Source: Gordius sp. MW1 (Eukaryota > Nematomorpha > Gordioida > Gordea > Gordiidae). Taken from it: a stretch of 64,000 nucleotides of DNA. Under the pieces are notes generated by a model. That model saw only the letters and a list, made by a program, of their open reading frames with translations, did no database searches and had not been told where the DNA came from. The translations under genes and the position numbers were made by a program. Below, one piece after another: positions 33,456 through 46,700 of the stretch (positions are counted from its first letter, which is position 1; each line of letters begins with the position of its first letter). The DNA lies in contig OZ038530.1 in the NCBI GenBank assembly GCA_964036665.1, forward strand, positions 10,318,501 through 10,382,500, written 5' to 3'.

Positions 33456-34713
33456 TAGAGGTCTGCATGGGCCGAAATTTTAGGTTCAGGCCCGTCCCAT
33501 ACCCGCACAAATATCATTTTTTGGCCCGCACCCGGCCCGCAAAAAATCTCAATAATTGCGCCACATCAGGCCCGCACGATTAAAAACATAAGTTGTTTCA
33601 AAATATTTATTTGAAAAAAAACTATTTTGTATTGTTTAAAATAATAATTAAGCTATAGCATATAAAATCGATTTGAATTAAAAATTACAATATAATATTG
33701 TTTAAAAATAAATAACTATCAATTCTAACAGGCAATAATTTCGTTCTTTTCTTTTCTATAAGGCACTTACCTTACCGAATGTGCGTTCACTCGCAGCACT
33801 GTTGGCTGGAATTGACAAAATACTGACTAGCTAATTTTGTTAAATTTGGTAGCGTAATTTAGTGTTCTTTCCACCATAAAATTACATCAGCCTGAGCATC
33901 TTTAGGTTTTAGATTATATTTAAGATAAATATCAACTTCGTTGAAATCTTCAATCTTTTCCGTTTCCATCGTCCCAAATAGAAAAAATTAATAGATGATT
34001 GCTTAGTGTTGCACACCTGAGCTGGATTAGTTGGACGACTTATGCAAGAAGATCTATGCAAGAAGAGCCTATGCAAGAAGAGCCAGGATCTTCTTGCATG
34101 GATTTCTTTATAGTTTTTACGAAGCTTCTTCATATTCAGGTAGCATTTTTAACATGCGAAACTAGTAAACAAGAAAAATTGATATTTTATGATAATATTT
34201 AATTTAAACATAATTAGCATAGTTTGGGCTCTTGACTTCAATTTGTAGATCTTTGAGTCAATAGGATCATCATTACACGTAGGAGATGCAAACAAATTTG
34301 GGATGCTTTTTAATGATGCATAAAGGGTAATATTTTATAGAGTGTTGGTGTCTTATCCGCTTCTAACTTGATGCTTGCCTTTTTATAAGGTGAAAGCATA
34401 TTAAATAGCATTATATTATTTATAGAAATGCCTTCAAGTTATTCTATTAAATCTTTGCCAGATTAAAAACTGATTATATCATCATACATCTCATGCAAAC
34501 TTTTTAACATAATGTTTTTTGAGTTCCACCAGATTGTTGTTCGGAAAATAAATTTTTTTATCATTAAGCTAATAAGTGCATTTTTTGTTTCTATATTATA
34601 ATTATAGTATAAAGTTAAATAAATTCAATTTTTTTCACTTTTTAAAGCCCAAGAGCAGCCCGAACTTTTTTTATTGCTCTATTTAAGCCCGGCCCGGCCC
34701 ATGCAGACCTCTA
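33456..34713 (-). mobile_element. hAT relic with TAGAGGTCTGCA ends, present only in copy B
   Basis: Left end TAGAGGTCTGCATGGGCC, right end GGCCCATGCAGACCTCTA. On the - strand near 33770-33890 a broken hAT dimerisation domain is readable (ILWWKEH, then IPANSAASERTFGK in another frame). The flanks CTATAGGT and CATAGGTT are an imperfect duplication. The same terminal type occurs at 46914-48036. Confidence 0.8.
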
Positions 34714-36146
34714 CATAGGTTAGGGGAAAATTTCATGTCCAATTAGAGTCTATTTTTCGATAAAAATAAGTGTTCAAAATTTTGGCAAACAAGTTTGAAA
34801 AAATTAAAAATCTAGAAATTATAAAAGTGTCCGGGGCAAGTCATGACTTCTTCAAGATTAATGAAAAGATATTTTGTGAATATATAAAAAAATCGTAAAT
34901 TAGATATTTTACATTTTTTTCATATAATAAATAAGTTTAATACCAACATGACCCCTGCATCCGTAACCACAGACATTAAAAAAAGTCTTTTCTCTAATTC
35001 TCACCTTGTCAAAACAAATGAGCTTATTTTTTGTTTTATAAATTTTAAATTTATTTGTCATTTGCCTTTTATATTAAGGGAAGGTTAGCATTAACCCCTC
35101 TCATCAACAAATTTTTTATGTTTACAGAAAATTTTGCCAAGGCTACACATTTTTAAAAAACAATTTTTCTGACAAGAGACAAAAATAATTCTAATTTACA
35201 TATTTAATTTTTTTTAAATTGTTTATGTCACCCCCTGTTGTAAGGCCCGGTGTCCCTGTTCTAATCTTTATAGCTAATTTAAATTTATTTGATTTGTTAT
35301 TAGAAAAAAAAAATAAAAGAACATTTTTAACATAATAAATTTCTAAATCGTAATATATATTTTATTTATGAATACTTTTGAGAAAGTGAATATTTATTTT
35401 CCATTTAGAACGCCAATGGGGGTAAATCCAATTTTAAATTAACCTTAAGCAGCCAATGTATATTAATTTGTGTGCAAATAAAATAATAAAATTGGAAGTA
35501 AACTAGATGCCAATAACAATAATTATATTATAGGCATATAAATTTATAACTAATTAAAATTTAAACTAGAAGAAATTGATTTGCTTATAAATTGGAACCA
35601 TGATCAGAATATCAGATCTCTAAATTCATTATGGTTATTTTAATATTTATCATTCAAACAACAAAAATTGTTTTTATTCATTGTTACCATCTGTTAGATG
35701 CAAATGCAATTTTTTAAAGCAATATACCATAATTAATTATTGTTATTAAAGTAACACATTTTGAGTTAATATCCAAATTTAAAGTTTTAAGGCTCTCCCT
35801 ACTATTTTCCTAGGTTCTTTGTCGCACCTTGTTTGCCAGAATCTTGTTATTAAAAGCTTAAATATTCCTTTCAAATCTTTTCCTATGACAATTATTTTTA
35901 CTAAGAAAAACAGAAAGTATACGATGCTGAAACTTTTATTTCAGCCGAAATTCACAAAAAACAATTCATTGATTATTTTGGAACTATTGATTAGTACTTT
36001 AATTTTATAGTTAAGCTCCACATCCACAAACAGTATACATTTCTAAATTAATTGAAAAAAGGAAAGATCCAAAAACATAAGATAAATTACAATTTGCGGG
36101 TGTGCATTATTATTCGAGAGAATGTGGTGTAAATTAGAAAATCTAG

Positions 36147-36304
36147 TGGCGTAACCAGAAGGCAGAGATGGACGGCTGTATCTGGAGGAAAGTTCCCTAT
36201 ATCTAAAAATTGTTAATTTATAATTTTGATAAAAATTTCTTAATCAAATTGTTATTTCCCTTCCATTTTTCTCCCTTTTATTTTATATTTTGGTAGCACC
36301 TATG
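36147..36304. mobile_element. Old MITE, copy-B counterpart of 23280-23425
   Basis: TGGCGTAACCAGAAGGCAGA marks the left end; the right end has decayed by a short insertion before GCACCTATG. Confidence 0.55.
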
Positions 36305-37454
36305 ATTTAATCAAATTAAATTAATTAGCAATTAGTTGCCGGGTAGCTCACTTCCTTATGGACTAATTTCAATTCATTTAAGGTCACAGAAATAATATCA
36401 CAGTGTTATTCATAAAGTGATTTTATAATTCCTTCATTGGCATTTGGCATTGCCACAACTTTTTTTAATTTATTACACCATTGGTAAGATTGAACCAACG
36501 CCAATTTACATATAATGTTTTTAAGTCAAGTAATAGTACTATTTCTAAATTTAATTAATAGTCTCAAAGGTTTGCAAAGACATTATTTCAGTGGCGGCTC
36601 ATTTTGCATATAAAGCCAGATATAGGGGATACCGGGGCTATACGTATCCCAATTATTTTATGTGCTAATAACACCGGTTAAAATCAACCGGCAAACTGTT
36701 TGCAGATTCTAATAGAATATTTTACGGTAAACACAAATACAATTTTAGTTTTTTCCCTTCACATCAGGTTTTTAAATATTTGCTGTCAGAGATATTAAAA
36801 ACTGTGATTTGGGGGTTTTCAAACGTCAATAACTTGAAAATTTATTAGCAAAATTTTGGGTTAATAATCGTAATTAACGCGTAGAGGAATTCATTAAAAA
36901 AAGTTTTTTATCCTCTATTAATTTTTGATTTATATACAAAATTAATTTATCCTTATAATTCTAAATTGACAAATTGCCCCAGACTTGAGCCTCCCTTCCC
37001 TTTAAAGCTATGAATTTGTTCGACCGTGTATTATACCCAGTCAACTGAATATTTAAATTACGTTATAAAAGTCCCAATAATGAAATATTGTTTGAACAAA
37101 TTATTAAAGGTCAAACATTAGAGAAAAGGGTCTTTTAAGCCTAAAAATTCTTTCTTATTTTTGTAACATTTTAACTTTCAATTTTTGTAAAACAAGCTTT
37201 AAATAAGAAAGTGTGATTTAGAAATATAAAGTTTTGGTTAAATGACTCTGTCATAACAATTACCGAAAAAATATTTAATCATAAATGGCTAATGGCAACG
37301 GGGTTATAAATTCTTTATTATTTATTCTTAAAGTCAAATCCTATCCATGTAAAAGAATCAGGTTCATGATTATGGAAAGTTGAATTAAAAGATTAGCATT
37401 ACCTCCCGCCCCACCCTTCAAAAAAATTTATACCAGATCTCCCTTTACCCACCC

Positions 37455-38936
37455 TCCTTCTTCTTCTTTATCAATTCGTAGGTCCCACATTCGTGGGGTT
37501 TTTTATCAGTTTCTTCCATCTAGATCGTGTTAGAGCCATATTGGGATCGATCTTCTTATTGAGCATAACTTTGTCCACTTGCCCTTTCCAGGTATCACGA
37601 GGTCGACCTCTTCCTCTTTTTCCCGGCACTTCCATGTCTAGTACTATTCGATTGACGTCACTCGCATTTCTTCTCAAGATATGCCCATACCATCTTAGCC
37701 GGTTTTCGTTAATATAGTCGGCTATTGGCTGAATACCCATTTTTTCTCTTTTCATTCGTCATATGGTCCAACTTTGTGTATCCCAAGCTCCAGCGTATCA
37801 TTCTCATTTCCGTCCCTTGTAATAGTTTTTTTTGGGTCGCGTTCAAGGCCCATGTTTCACTTCCGTAGAGTAACACCGGTCTTACGATAGATTTGTAAGC
37901 TTTACTCTTCAACCATATTGGCATCTTCTTGTCACACATTACACCGGATACGCTACGCCATTTTAACCATCCCTTCTGAATTCTTGCATTAACTTCTTTC
38001 GCACAACCTCCCTCTTGATGTAGCATCGAGCCGAGGTACGTAAACTTGTCAACTCTTAGGAATTTCAATTGTTCATTCATCGATTGTGTGCCTTTTGCGT
38101 TCATCTCCATGTATACCGTCTTTCGGTCATTGACTTTGAGCCCATATCTAGCCAAACGTTTCGACCACTTATCGGCTTCTTCAAATACGATATCCTTCTT
38201 TTCCTCGCATAATACTATATCATCGGCATATAGCATACACCAAGGGGATGGCTTCTGTAAGTCCCTCGTTATCGTGTCTATAATAACGTTAAATAGAAAC
38301 GGACTAAGGGCAGAACCTTGGTGTAAACCAATATTGACCTGAAAGCACTTAGACTCTCCAACTGTCGTTCGAACGCACGATGTTGAGGCTTCATAGATGT
38401 TTTTGATTAGCCGTACATATGCATCCGAGATGCTCTGTCTTCTCAAGCACCACCAAATCAATTCGCGGGGAACCGTGTCATATGCTTTCTCCAAGTCTAT
38501 GAAGACCATGTGTAGATTCCTTCTTTTCCCTCCATACTTGTCCATAACTTGTCTTAGCGCGAAGATCGGGTCGATTGTGGATTTACCGGCCACAAAACCA
38601 AATTGGTTAGTCGATATGTCCACCTCCGTCTTCAACCTTGCTACTAAGATTCTTTCCATCAGTTTCAAGGAGTGGCATGTCAGCTTGATGCCTCTGTAAT
38701 TACCACAATCTTGAGGGTCTCCTTTCCCTTTGAATATGGGTATGATCGTGCTTTGTCTCCATTGGTCAGGGATGCGTTCTTCGGCCAATATCTTGTTGAA
38801 TAGCTTCGTCATAGTCGTGATTCCTTCTTCCCTGCACCCTACCAACGCTTCCAACGGAATTCCGTCTGGTCCATTAGCTTTTCCTTTTTGCATCTTTTTC
38901 ATTTGTACCCTAACTTCCCAACCCTACTCTCGTTAA
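37455..38936 (-). pseudogene. 5'-truncated non-LTR retrotransposon reverse transcriptase
   Basis: A frame of 397 codons (37709-38902, open a little further upstream) encodes reverse-transcriptase fingers and palm: IIPIFKGKGDPQDCGNYRGI, FIDLEKAYD (about 134-142) and the catalytic YADD (225-228). Near 37750 a frameshift moves coding into a second frame (37471-37755) that holds RLRWYGHILRR and the GKRGRGRPRDTW tail. The endonuclease half is missing. On the - strand the element ends in GATAAAGAAGAAGAAGG, the tail also seen in the fragment at 4047-4236. The layout resembles RTE-like LINEs, but I do not assign the clade firmly. It sits just past duplication copy B. Confidence 0.85.
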
Positions 38937-39065
38937 TAAAAAGGAGAGTAGGGTTTCTTCAGCATTAAAACCAAAAGACAGTCTCAAAGATTTATGATTT
39001 ACCCATAGAAATGTAAGCAAATAATTTATGAAAATATCACAAAAAAAGAGTTCTTTTTTATGTAT

Positions 39066-39130
39066 CACAGTTTTAGGGTTCGTTTTGATATGCTTCATCC
39101 ATCTTGATCAAATAAAAGCCATATCATTCC
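39066..39130 (-). mobile_element. Short LINE 3' fragment
   Basis: TTTTGATATGCTTCATCCATCTTGATC parallels the 37490-37530 and 4085-4120 segments of the LINE tail. Confidence 0.5.
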
Positions 39131-39226
39131 CCTGCTAGTCCATGTCCTGTACTTTAAATTCCCCCGTTTTATTATAACAATCAATAGCAATTTAATCGCA
39201 AAATTAAATTTCAAATCTTTTTCGAA

Positions 39227-39442
39227 TTATTGGTCTATGATATATGGCTTTAATTCAAACTTAAGAGACCTGTGGTTCCAAAAAGGCTCCACTTTCGTAA
39301 TTTCGGGAAGTGGGGAGGTTACTCTTATAATCGAGGCACTAATTTTAGGTTTGGGGGAAGGAATAGAGTTTCTATTCAATGGGGATTTATTTTTTAGATT
39401 ATGGGCTTCGGGAATAATGTCGACTCCAAAAATCGAATACAT
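39227..39442 (-). CDS. Unrecognised 71-codon open frame
   Basis: A Met-initiated - strand frame in a patch with higher GC than its surroundings. The peptide is proline and serine rich (SIPSPKPKISASIIRVTSPL, then EITKVEPFWNH). The opposite strand is also open over nearly the same span, which weakens the case. No family is recognised and no splice partner identified. It could be a gene fragment or chance. Confidence 0.2.
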   Translation of the reverse strand: MYSIFGVDIIPEAHNLKNKSPLNRNSIPSPKPKISASIIRVTSPLPEITKVEPFWNHRSLKFELKPYIIDQ

Positions 39443-40798
39443 TTAGCGATTTAGATTTTATATCTCAAATTATTATATAATCAATTTCGCCGCGAATTTG
39501 ACACAAAGGTGACTGGGGGAGGGGGTTCGGATGGGGATCACATTAACACGTTCCTTTGCCAATACAAATGTTTTCACAGTACACTGTAAAGTATTAACAG
39601 TCCTGTCAATTATTGGTAAGGAAAATGTTCTCCAACAATTAGGTAAAATAAAGTATTTTTAAAAAAAGTGTTCTCGAAAACGTTCTGATTATTAATAACC
39701 ACGGCCTTTATATTCTTCATCCTCTGACTGGGCTCCAAAAAAATATTTTTTTGTTTCTTTAATCTATTATGGAGTGCTAAGCTTTAATCTATAATGCAAC
39801 ACTTTTAAGGGTTATGGATTTCTATGATGACATTTTTGCTTTTCTGTTCAATTTATCAGGCCAACTATTAGTTTATCGCCTTTCAGTGTCAAAGAATCTG
39901 GATTTTTGATAATCTTCTTACGTCCTTAGCCCACTTTTCGGAGCTAATAATAGATCTATAGCCCACCGATTTCTCTACTCTTAGGCGCATTCCTTATGAG
40001 GTGCGCAGCCTTGACCCAATCGTCATTGGTAACATGACAATAACAAAAGTTATTAAAGCCACCTATTAACACAATAACCACATGCACCACTCAAATATCA
40101 AACAGAATTTCACCTATAATATGGATTGAAATTCTTAACAATTCAGCGGAAATGTTACCACTTAAGGTAAACTTCTAAATAGAAAATCGCTGAGCAAAAG
40201 ATAAAATTACCTTGATTTATAATGTCTATTTTCTATAAAGTTTTATGTTTTATACGTAAAATTTATATCTTTTTAGAAAGTCAGGCTTATTAAAAAATTT
40301 GCCAAAACCCAGCCCGGTCCAACTTTACACTAAACTGCCCGCCGGGTTTACAAACCCTTCTAGTCCGCCCGGTCATGTTTAACTTATTAAAGTTATAAGA
40401 ACTTCTCAGTTTGAAATAATGAATTTTAAAGTATTTAGCAATAATCTCATTGTATTTTATTTTCGAAAAATTACTTGTTCTTCTAAAATAAAAAATACGA
40501 TATACTATATAAAAAGGTGACATAATAATACCCCAAAAAGATATGATGCACCATATAAAAATCTTATTAGGCCCGAATTGCTCGATTTTGTTATGATGCC
40601 GTCCCTGGCCCACCTGAAAATCGAATTTTAAGAAGTATGCAAAATAAGTAAATAATAAAATATTTCATGTAAAATTTGATAATAAGAAATATGAAGAGGA
40701 AACATGACAAGCTTGTTACATTGTATTAAAAAACGAGATGAGCCAAATTTTTTCAAAACATCGAAATATGAAACGGCCTATAAAGTTACATTCATAAG

Positions 40799-43700
40799 AT
40801 GGCCGCCTCCATAATAAAGTGGAAAAAAATAATTAGCTCGCAGGGGCCAAGCCCCAAACCTCGACATGGTCATAGGGCGGTCTCCATTAAGGAACTTATG
40901 GTAATTTTTGGAGGTGGAAATGAAGGAATTGTCGATGAGTTGCACGTCTATAATACTGGTAAATTTTTTTAATGGTATATATATATATTATAGCTACAAA
41001 TCAATGGTTTACTCCCCCAATAAAAGGAGATATTCCTCCAGGTTGTGCTGCCTTCGGTTTTATATGTGATGGCACGCGTTTACTTATTTTTGGTGGTATG
41101 ATTGAGTATGGGAAATATTCAAATGAATTATATGAATTACAAGTAATGTTTTACGGTGTTATCATCCATTTTGAATTTAGGCTAGTAGATGGGAATGGAA
41201 AAGATTAAAACCCAAACCACCAAAACATGGACCTTTCCCATGTCCAAGACTTGGGCATAGTTTCACCCTCATTATGGGAAAAGCTTACCTTTTTGGTGGT
41301 TTGGCAAATGATAGTGAAGACCCAAAAATTAATATCCCAAGGTTTATAAAATAGCTATAATTAAACTACATATTTCAACAGATATTTAAATGATTTGTAT
41401 GTATTGGATTTAAATCCAAGTTCAATATCTTTAAATTGGGAAATTCCATTTACATATGGCACTCCACCCTCACCACGTGAAAGTCATAGTGCAGTTGCTT
41501 ATATGGGTGTAGATGGTAAATCTCCTAAGCTTTATATATATGGAGGAATGGATGGTAATAGATTAGGGGATTTATGGATATTGGATATTAGTAAGTCACT
41601 TTAATTTATTTATTAGCAATATAATGATTTTGACTGCATAAAGATTGTATACATACTTTTTTCATTTGTTTGTGTTTTTTTAATTTAACAGATAATATGC
41701 ACTGGACTAAACCACAAATTTATGGTATACTACCACTTCCTCGCAGTTTACACACAACAGCTGTCTTAGGAAACAGGTATTAAATTAAAAAAATGTTTTG
41801 ATTTATGATTTAATCACTTTATTTATTTAAAATTTATTTCAGAATGTTTGTTTATGGTGGCTGGGTGCCTTTAATTCCTGAAGATTCTGAAGAGGAATCC
41901 AATGAAAAAGAATGGAAATGCACACATACTTTAGCAGCTCTAAATTTAGGTTTTTTTTAAATATATAAATTATAAAGTATATCAATTTTCATGTGTACTT
42001 TAGATACCTTAACTTGGGATCCACTTATATTGGATATGACTGAAGAGAATATGCCTAAAGCAAGGGCAGGTCATAGCTGTGTAGCCATAAATAAGAGACT
42101 CTATATATGGAGTGGGAGAGATGGTTATCGAAAGGCATGGAACAATCAAGTAATTTATCCAACTTTTTTTAGCCTGGCAAAATCAAGTTTACTCACTTCT
42201 TTTTTTTGGGCAACCAAAATAATTTTGAAATATTTGGTTGAAGATGTAGTGGTTTTTATTAGGCCATCATAAAGCTGATATAACCATGGGCGTAGCCAGG
42301 GTTAATATTCAAAAAATGAATGACTAAAATATTAAAAATTATCATTATTGCCTCCCTCTGAATCTAATCCTGGCTACGCCTTTAAATAAATATAACAATA
42401 AAGTTTTTGGAATTGAATATCTTAAAACTCTAAAAGCTGATCATTTTTTTGAGCTAAGATTGAAATTTAATGCCTTTTTAACATTTTTAAAAAATGTTGA
42501 GGTTTTTAAACATATGAGTCAAAAAGAAGGGCAAATTTTTGCAATTTAAGGAAGCTTGTACTTATCATTTTAATTGGTAATGTGATAATTTAATAGTATG
42601 TTTTAACAGACAAACCAAGTGGTTAAAATAACTCTCAAAGAATATTGATTTGTGTAATTTGTTTCATGTATCTCTATTTTAATATTGAAAAAAAGCGAAA
42701 TCGTCATTTATGAATTTTATATTTAGGTGTGCTGTAAAGATCTCTGGTTTTTGGAAACGGAGAAGCCACCTGCTCCCTTAAAAGTTCAGCTGGTTAAAGC
42801 TAACAACAAAAGTTTGGAAATTAGTTGGACCCTCATCTCCACAGGTTTTTGTTTAACATATAATTACCTATATTTTATTAATAATAATTATATCATAGGA
42901 ATTACGTTTATTTTTAATTTGCTTTCCGAAGTTATAAAAATCGTTTGTAAATTAATTAGATCTTTTTATAAATATTACCCTAAATTGCATTGTATTGAAA
43001 CACATGGCATTCTGTAACTGTTATCCTCACTTTCTTTTTTAAATTGAATTATTCACAAATCTTTTAGTTTAGTTTGAACGTTTTACATAATATTCGACGA
43101 TAAATACAGGAGGGAAAAGCTTTTTAATTTGGCAATAATTTTTAGCAGAAAATGATTAGAGGACGGTTATTCTGCTCAAAATCAAAAATTGGATTTTTAA
43201 AATAATTTTACCCAATATTATTTAAGCTTTTATATCCATTAAACTGGATGCTAAAATAAGGTAGATGTTATTAAATTTTCTGGCTTTTTATAATAAGACG
43301 ATGACAATAGTTATAAAGTGTGGGATAAATAGATCCCAAACTCACTTCCTTTCAACTATAATTTTTAACAAAATATTACGTTTTTTAAACTTATAACCTT
43401 TGAAGCAAAATATATATTAAATGCGAATTATATATTTCCTAGCCGAATCATATCTCGTTCAAATACAAAAATTTGAGGTACCCAGCGTACCCATTTCAAT
43501 GGCTACGCCTTCTAACTCCTTACCCCACCTCAACTTCACTGCCCCCCGAGGTTCAATGGCACTCAATCATATGAATATGCAGGTAATTTTGGTAAACGGA
43601 TATTTTACTCATTAAACTAAAAATAAATTAAATCAATTTTAATATTTATCAGAGTATACTAAATTGACTTTAGCTTTTAATTGCTATAATTTTCGATTTT

Positions 43701-46700
43701 TTTAAGCGCTTTAGACAATTATTTGTTTCAGATAAAGGATAATAGTTTCGGTTTCGCGCAATCGTTTAGCTAATTGAAGTAACTATTTGAACAAGGGGAC
43801 AAATTATTTAATTGTCAGGATCCTCCTATTATTTTTAATACGGACCCTGACATAAATTTAAATTGGTCAACCAATGGCTTGTTTCACTTTCTAATTTAGC
43901 CATCAGCGTGGAGGCATGGAGGGGCAGTTGTCCCCCCCCCCCCCCCCCATCTTCGCTAATAAACATTAAATCCTAAAACATTACATTTTGCATGATATTT
44001 TGATCCATTTCACCTACCTGGGGTTTAATTTCCGATGCAAATCAACGCAAAATCCTAGTTGGCTTATCTTTGTACTATAATAGCGGGTATAGCGAGGGGG
44101 GTAGCCAGTATTAGGATTGGATTAGAGGGGCAATAAAGATTTAGGGAGGGGCTAAATGATAATTTTTAGTAATTTTAGTCATAATTTTACTAAATTTTGA
44201 AGAATTTTTGGATTTGGGAGGGGGGGGGGGCAGCCGCCCCTTCCTGTTAGCTTCTGGCTACGCCCATGGTTATAGCAACAACATACGGTTAAGTCGGGGG
44301 TGATGAAAGTTATTTTTGAACCTTACCCTAGGTTCATTAATGAACTTTGGCCCTTTATATATTGGCTTTTTAATATGGATTCAATAAATTATAGCTATTT
44401 TACCTACATTTTTTGAGAAGTCGTAATATAAGACGAATTAAAATCGTGGTTCAATTAATTAAATGTGATTCAGATGAGGCAACTAAAACTTTTTATAAAC
44501 TTCTCTGTAATTTTTATTCGCAGGCCAACGCTAAACCTTTCGGTTCCATCTACTCTCACCTAAACATGTCCGGGGGACCCGTGCCCCAATTCAGAGGCCC
44601 CGCCTCTAAAATTATAATTCCCCAAACGCCCCTTCCAGCCCTCCTGACCGGGAGTAAGAGCACGTACCAGCAAAATTTGCAAAATTACCTGCAAAACAGC
44701 CTGAACGCTTCCAACCAAAAATTTGTAAATTCCAACAATACCCGTTTTCAATTGTCACAAAACGGAGGCACTACCATTATATCCCTGCCCAACGCAACCA
44801 AAGTAAGGCAATATTACTAGCTTACCAGATTAACTTTTGGTTTAGTATATTGAAGAAGATAGAATAACCAACTTAAAAGTGCACTCTAGTTAGCGCCATC
44901 TATAGGCAATTTTAATTAGAGACTAATTTGACTTTATATTCCCCATCTTTTTTAGCGTGTGACTCGAAAATGATAACGACACATAACGTTTTCATTCTTA
45001 TTTGAGCCATCAGTATGCCATAGTTAATTTTTATAGCCTAATATATGCTGGGCCTCGAAGGACTTGTTTAGACAATAGCATGTTTTATACATGGATATCA
45101 AGCAATATTGAGAGTGAAGATGTTAAATGAAATTGTTATGTTTTAACCTCGGAATCCTTAATGTTTAGTTTGCAAAAGTGGTCAATTTAAACAATATTGC
45201 GTAGGGAAGTTGTTTAATTGTATTTTTGTATTCTTTGATTTTGAATCGCAACTCGCATTGGAACGAGTAAATAGAAATGTTACCATATTAAATATATTTT
45301 CTATATTCTCGAAGAAACACTTTGTTTAAAGGTTTAAAAAAAGTTTATCTTTTTGAAATACTATTTCTAAGCCACTCACGACCATGGCTGGAATTGATGC
45401 TTTGGCAGCAGCTGCGGCGCAAACGCAGAAATTAACGATGCAACAAAATAGCCCAGGAATTACGGTACTCAACATGCCCCAACTGTGCTGTAAGTAGTTT
45501 TAACATGTGATTTATTACGATTTTATAATATTGAATCGTCCCTTTGTTGACTATTGTCCACACTAACCATCTTCTTATTAAAAATTAGATTAAATTTTTA
45601 CTTAGAAATTTCCTTTTTTGCTTGTTAAAATATCCAATTTTTAATAATTTTTTAGAATGATATTACAGAAGCGAAATAGATTACACGATTCAATGTAATT
45701 TTTTGATTAACGGTTTAGACGTAAACCTCCTTGTATTGTAGCCAATTTTCATGTATTTAAACCTTGTGCGATTTAGTCAATATCTCGGTTGCATTAGCAA
45801 AAAGACACGGAATTATATCGCCCTGGTAAGCTTTTTCCATTTCGTTTCAAAATTTATCTTTGTTAGGTTATGAGGTGTTGCACGCTCATGTCTTGAAAAA
45901 GCGGTTTATTTTAAAGTTGTACCGCTCTAATTGGGGTCATTCTTACTAGTGTTGTAAAAACGGCTGGGTTTTGTTTGGGCGACTTTTGGTTCAACTAGGA
46001 CTAACGGTCCACTCGGGTCTGTTTTTCAAATTTCGACTAAGCCTAGTGGTCGACTCAGAGAAACAGACCAAAAGCGTTGGCCTGTTTATGTTTAGTTGAC
46101 TCCAGCCATATTTACAACAATAATTCTTACTCCATCGCTATTTGGTTATATAACCAAATAAATGTTATTTTTGAGAAAACTTGTTTAAATCACTCAATGC
46201 AATTCTGATTGAAACATATATCATTTCTTTGTATCGTTTGTAGCAGCCAACCAAACCCTGAAAAATTTGCCCTTACTCACGTATCCCAGCATCACCTCGC
46301 AAATCAAAACGCTCTCAGGCCTTACAGCCTCTTCATCTCCCGCCATTTTGAATGCGGCTAACGCCATACGAGTTTCTTCCATCTCCACCCTCTCCAACAA
46401 TAAATCGCCCCAAATCATAACGCTGCCCAAAGGACTGCCCATCTCTAGCATAAATTCCGGCACCGGCTTGCCTCAGATAGTCACTCTGATTAAAACGTCT
46501 CAAGGCGTTCAAATAGCTACGGTACTTACTTTCGATTAGTGTTGTAGCAAGACCTGGGTTTTGTTTGGCCGACCTTTGCTTTTAGTCGACACACTTTTTT
46601 GGTCTTTTTCTGGGTCGACCTCTAGGCTTAGTCGAAATTTGAAAAAGAGACCCGAGTCGACCGTTAGTCTGAGTTGAACCAGGGGCCGACCAAACAAAAC

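Larger units (their letters stand above)
31478..37065. repeat. Segmental duplication, copy B
   Basis: Direct repeat of 18590-27115. It begins immediately after palindrome copy 2 and runs to CGACCGTGTATTATACCCAGTCAA near 37030-37050. It lacks the three MITEs of copy A (20479, 21300 and 21655) and the 23.8-26.7 kb block, and instead carries a hAT relic at 33456-34713. Between 34714 and 37065 I see only duplicated flank, an old MITE at 36147-36304 and a half palindrome arm. Confidence 0.85.
38937..40798. other. Intergenic between LINE and HCF
   Basis: Contains a short LINE 3' fragment at about 39066-39130. On the - strand at 39957-40034 there is a coding-like stretch with HLIRNAPKSREIGGL that I cannot place. 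The HCF promoter should lie in the last few hundred bases, but no motif is convincing. Nothing else is recognised. Confidence 0.5.

Noticed and set aside
38046-38936. Plus-strand frames opposite the LINE
   Set aside because: The minus strand carries reverse-transcriptase motifs including YADD; the plus frames are shadows.
46221-46463. Minus-strand frame opposite HCF exon 12
   Set aside because: The plus strand has in-phase HCF exon structure; this is a shadow.
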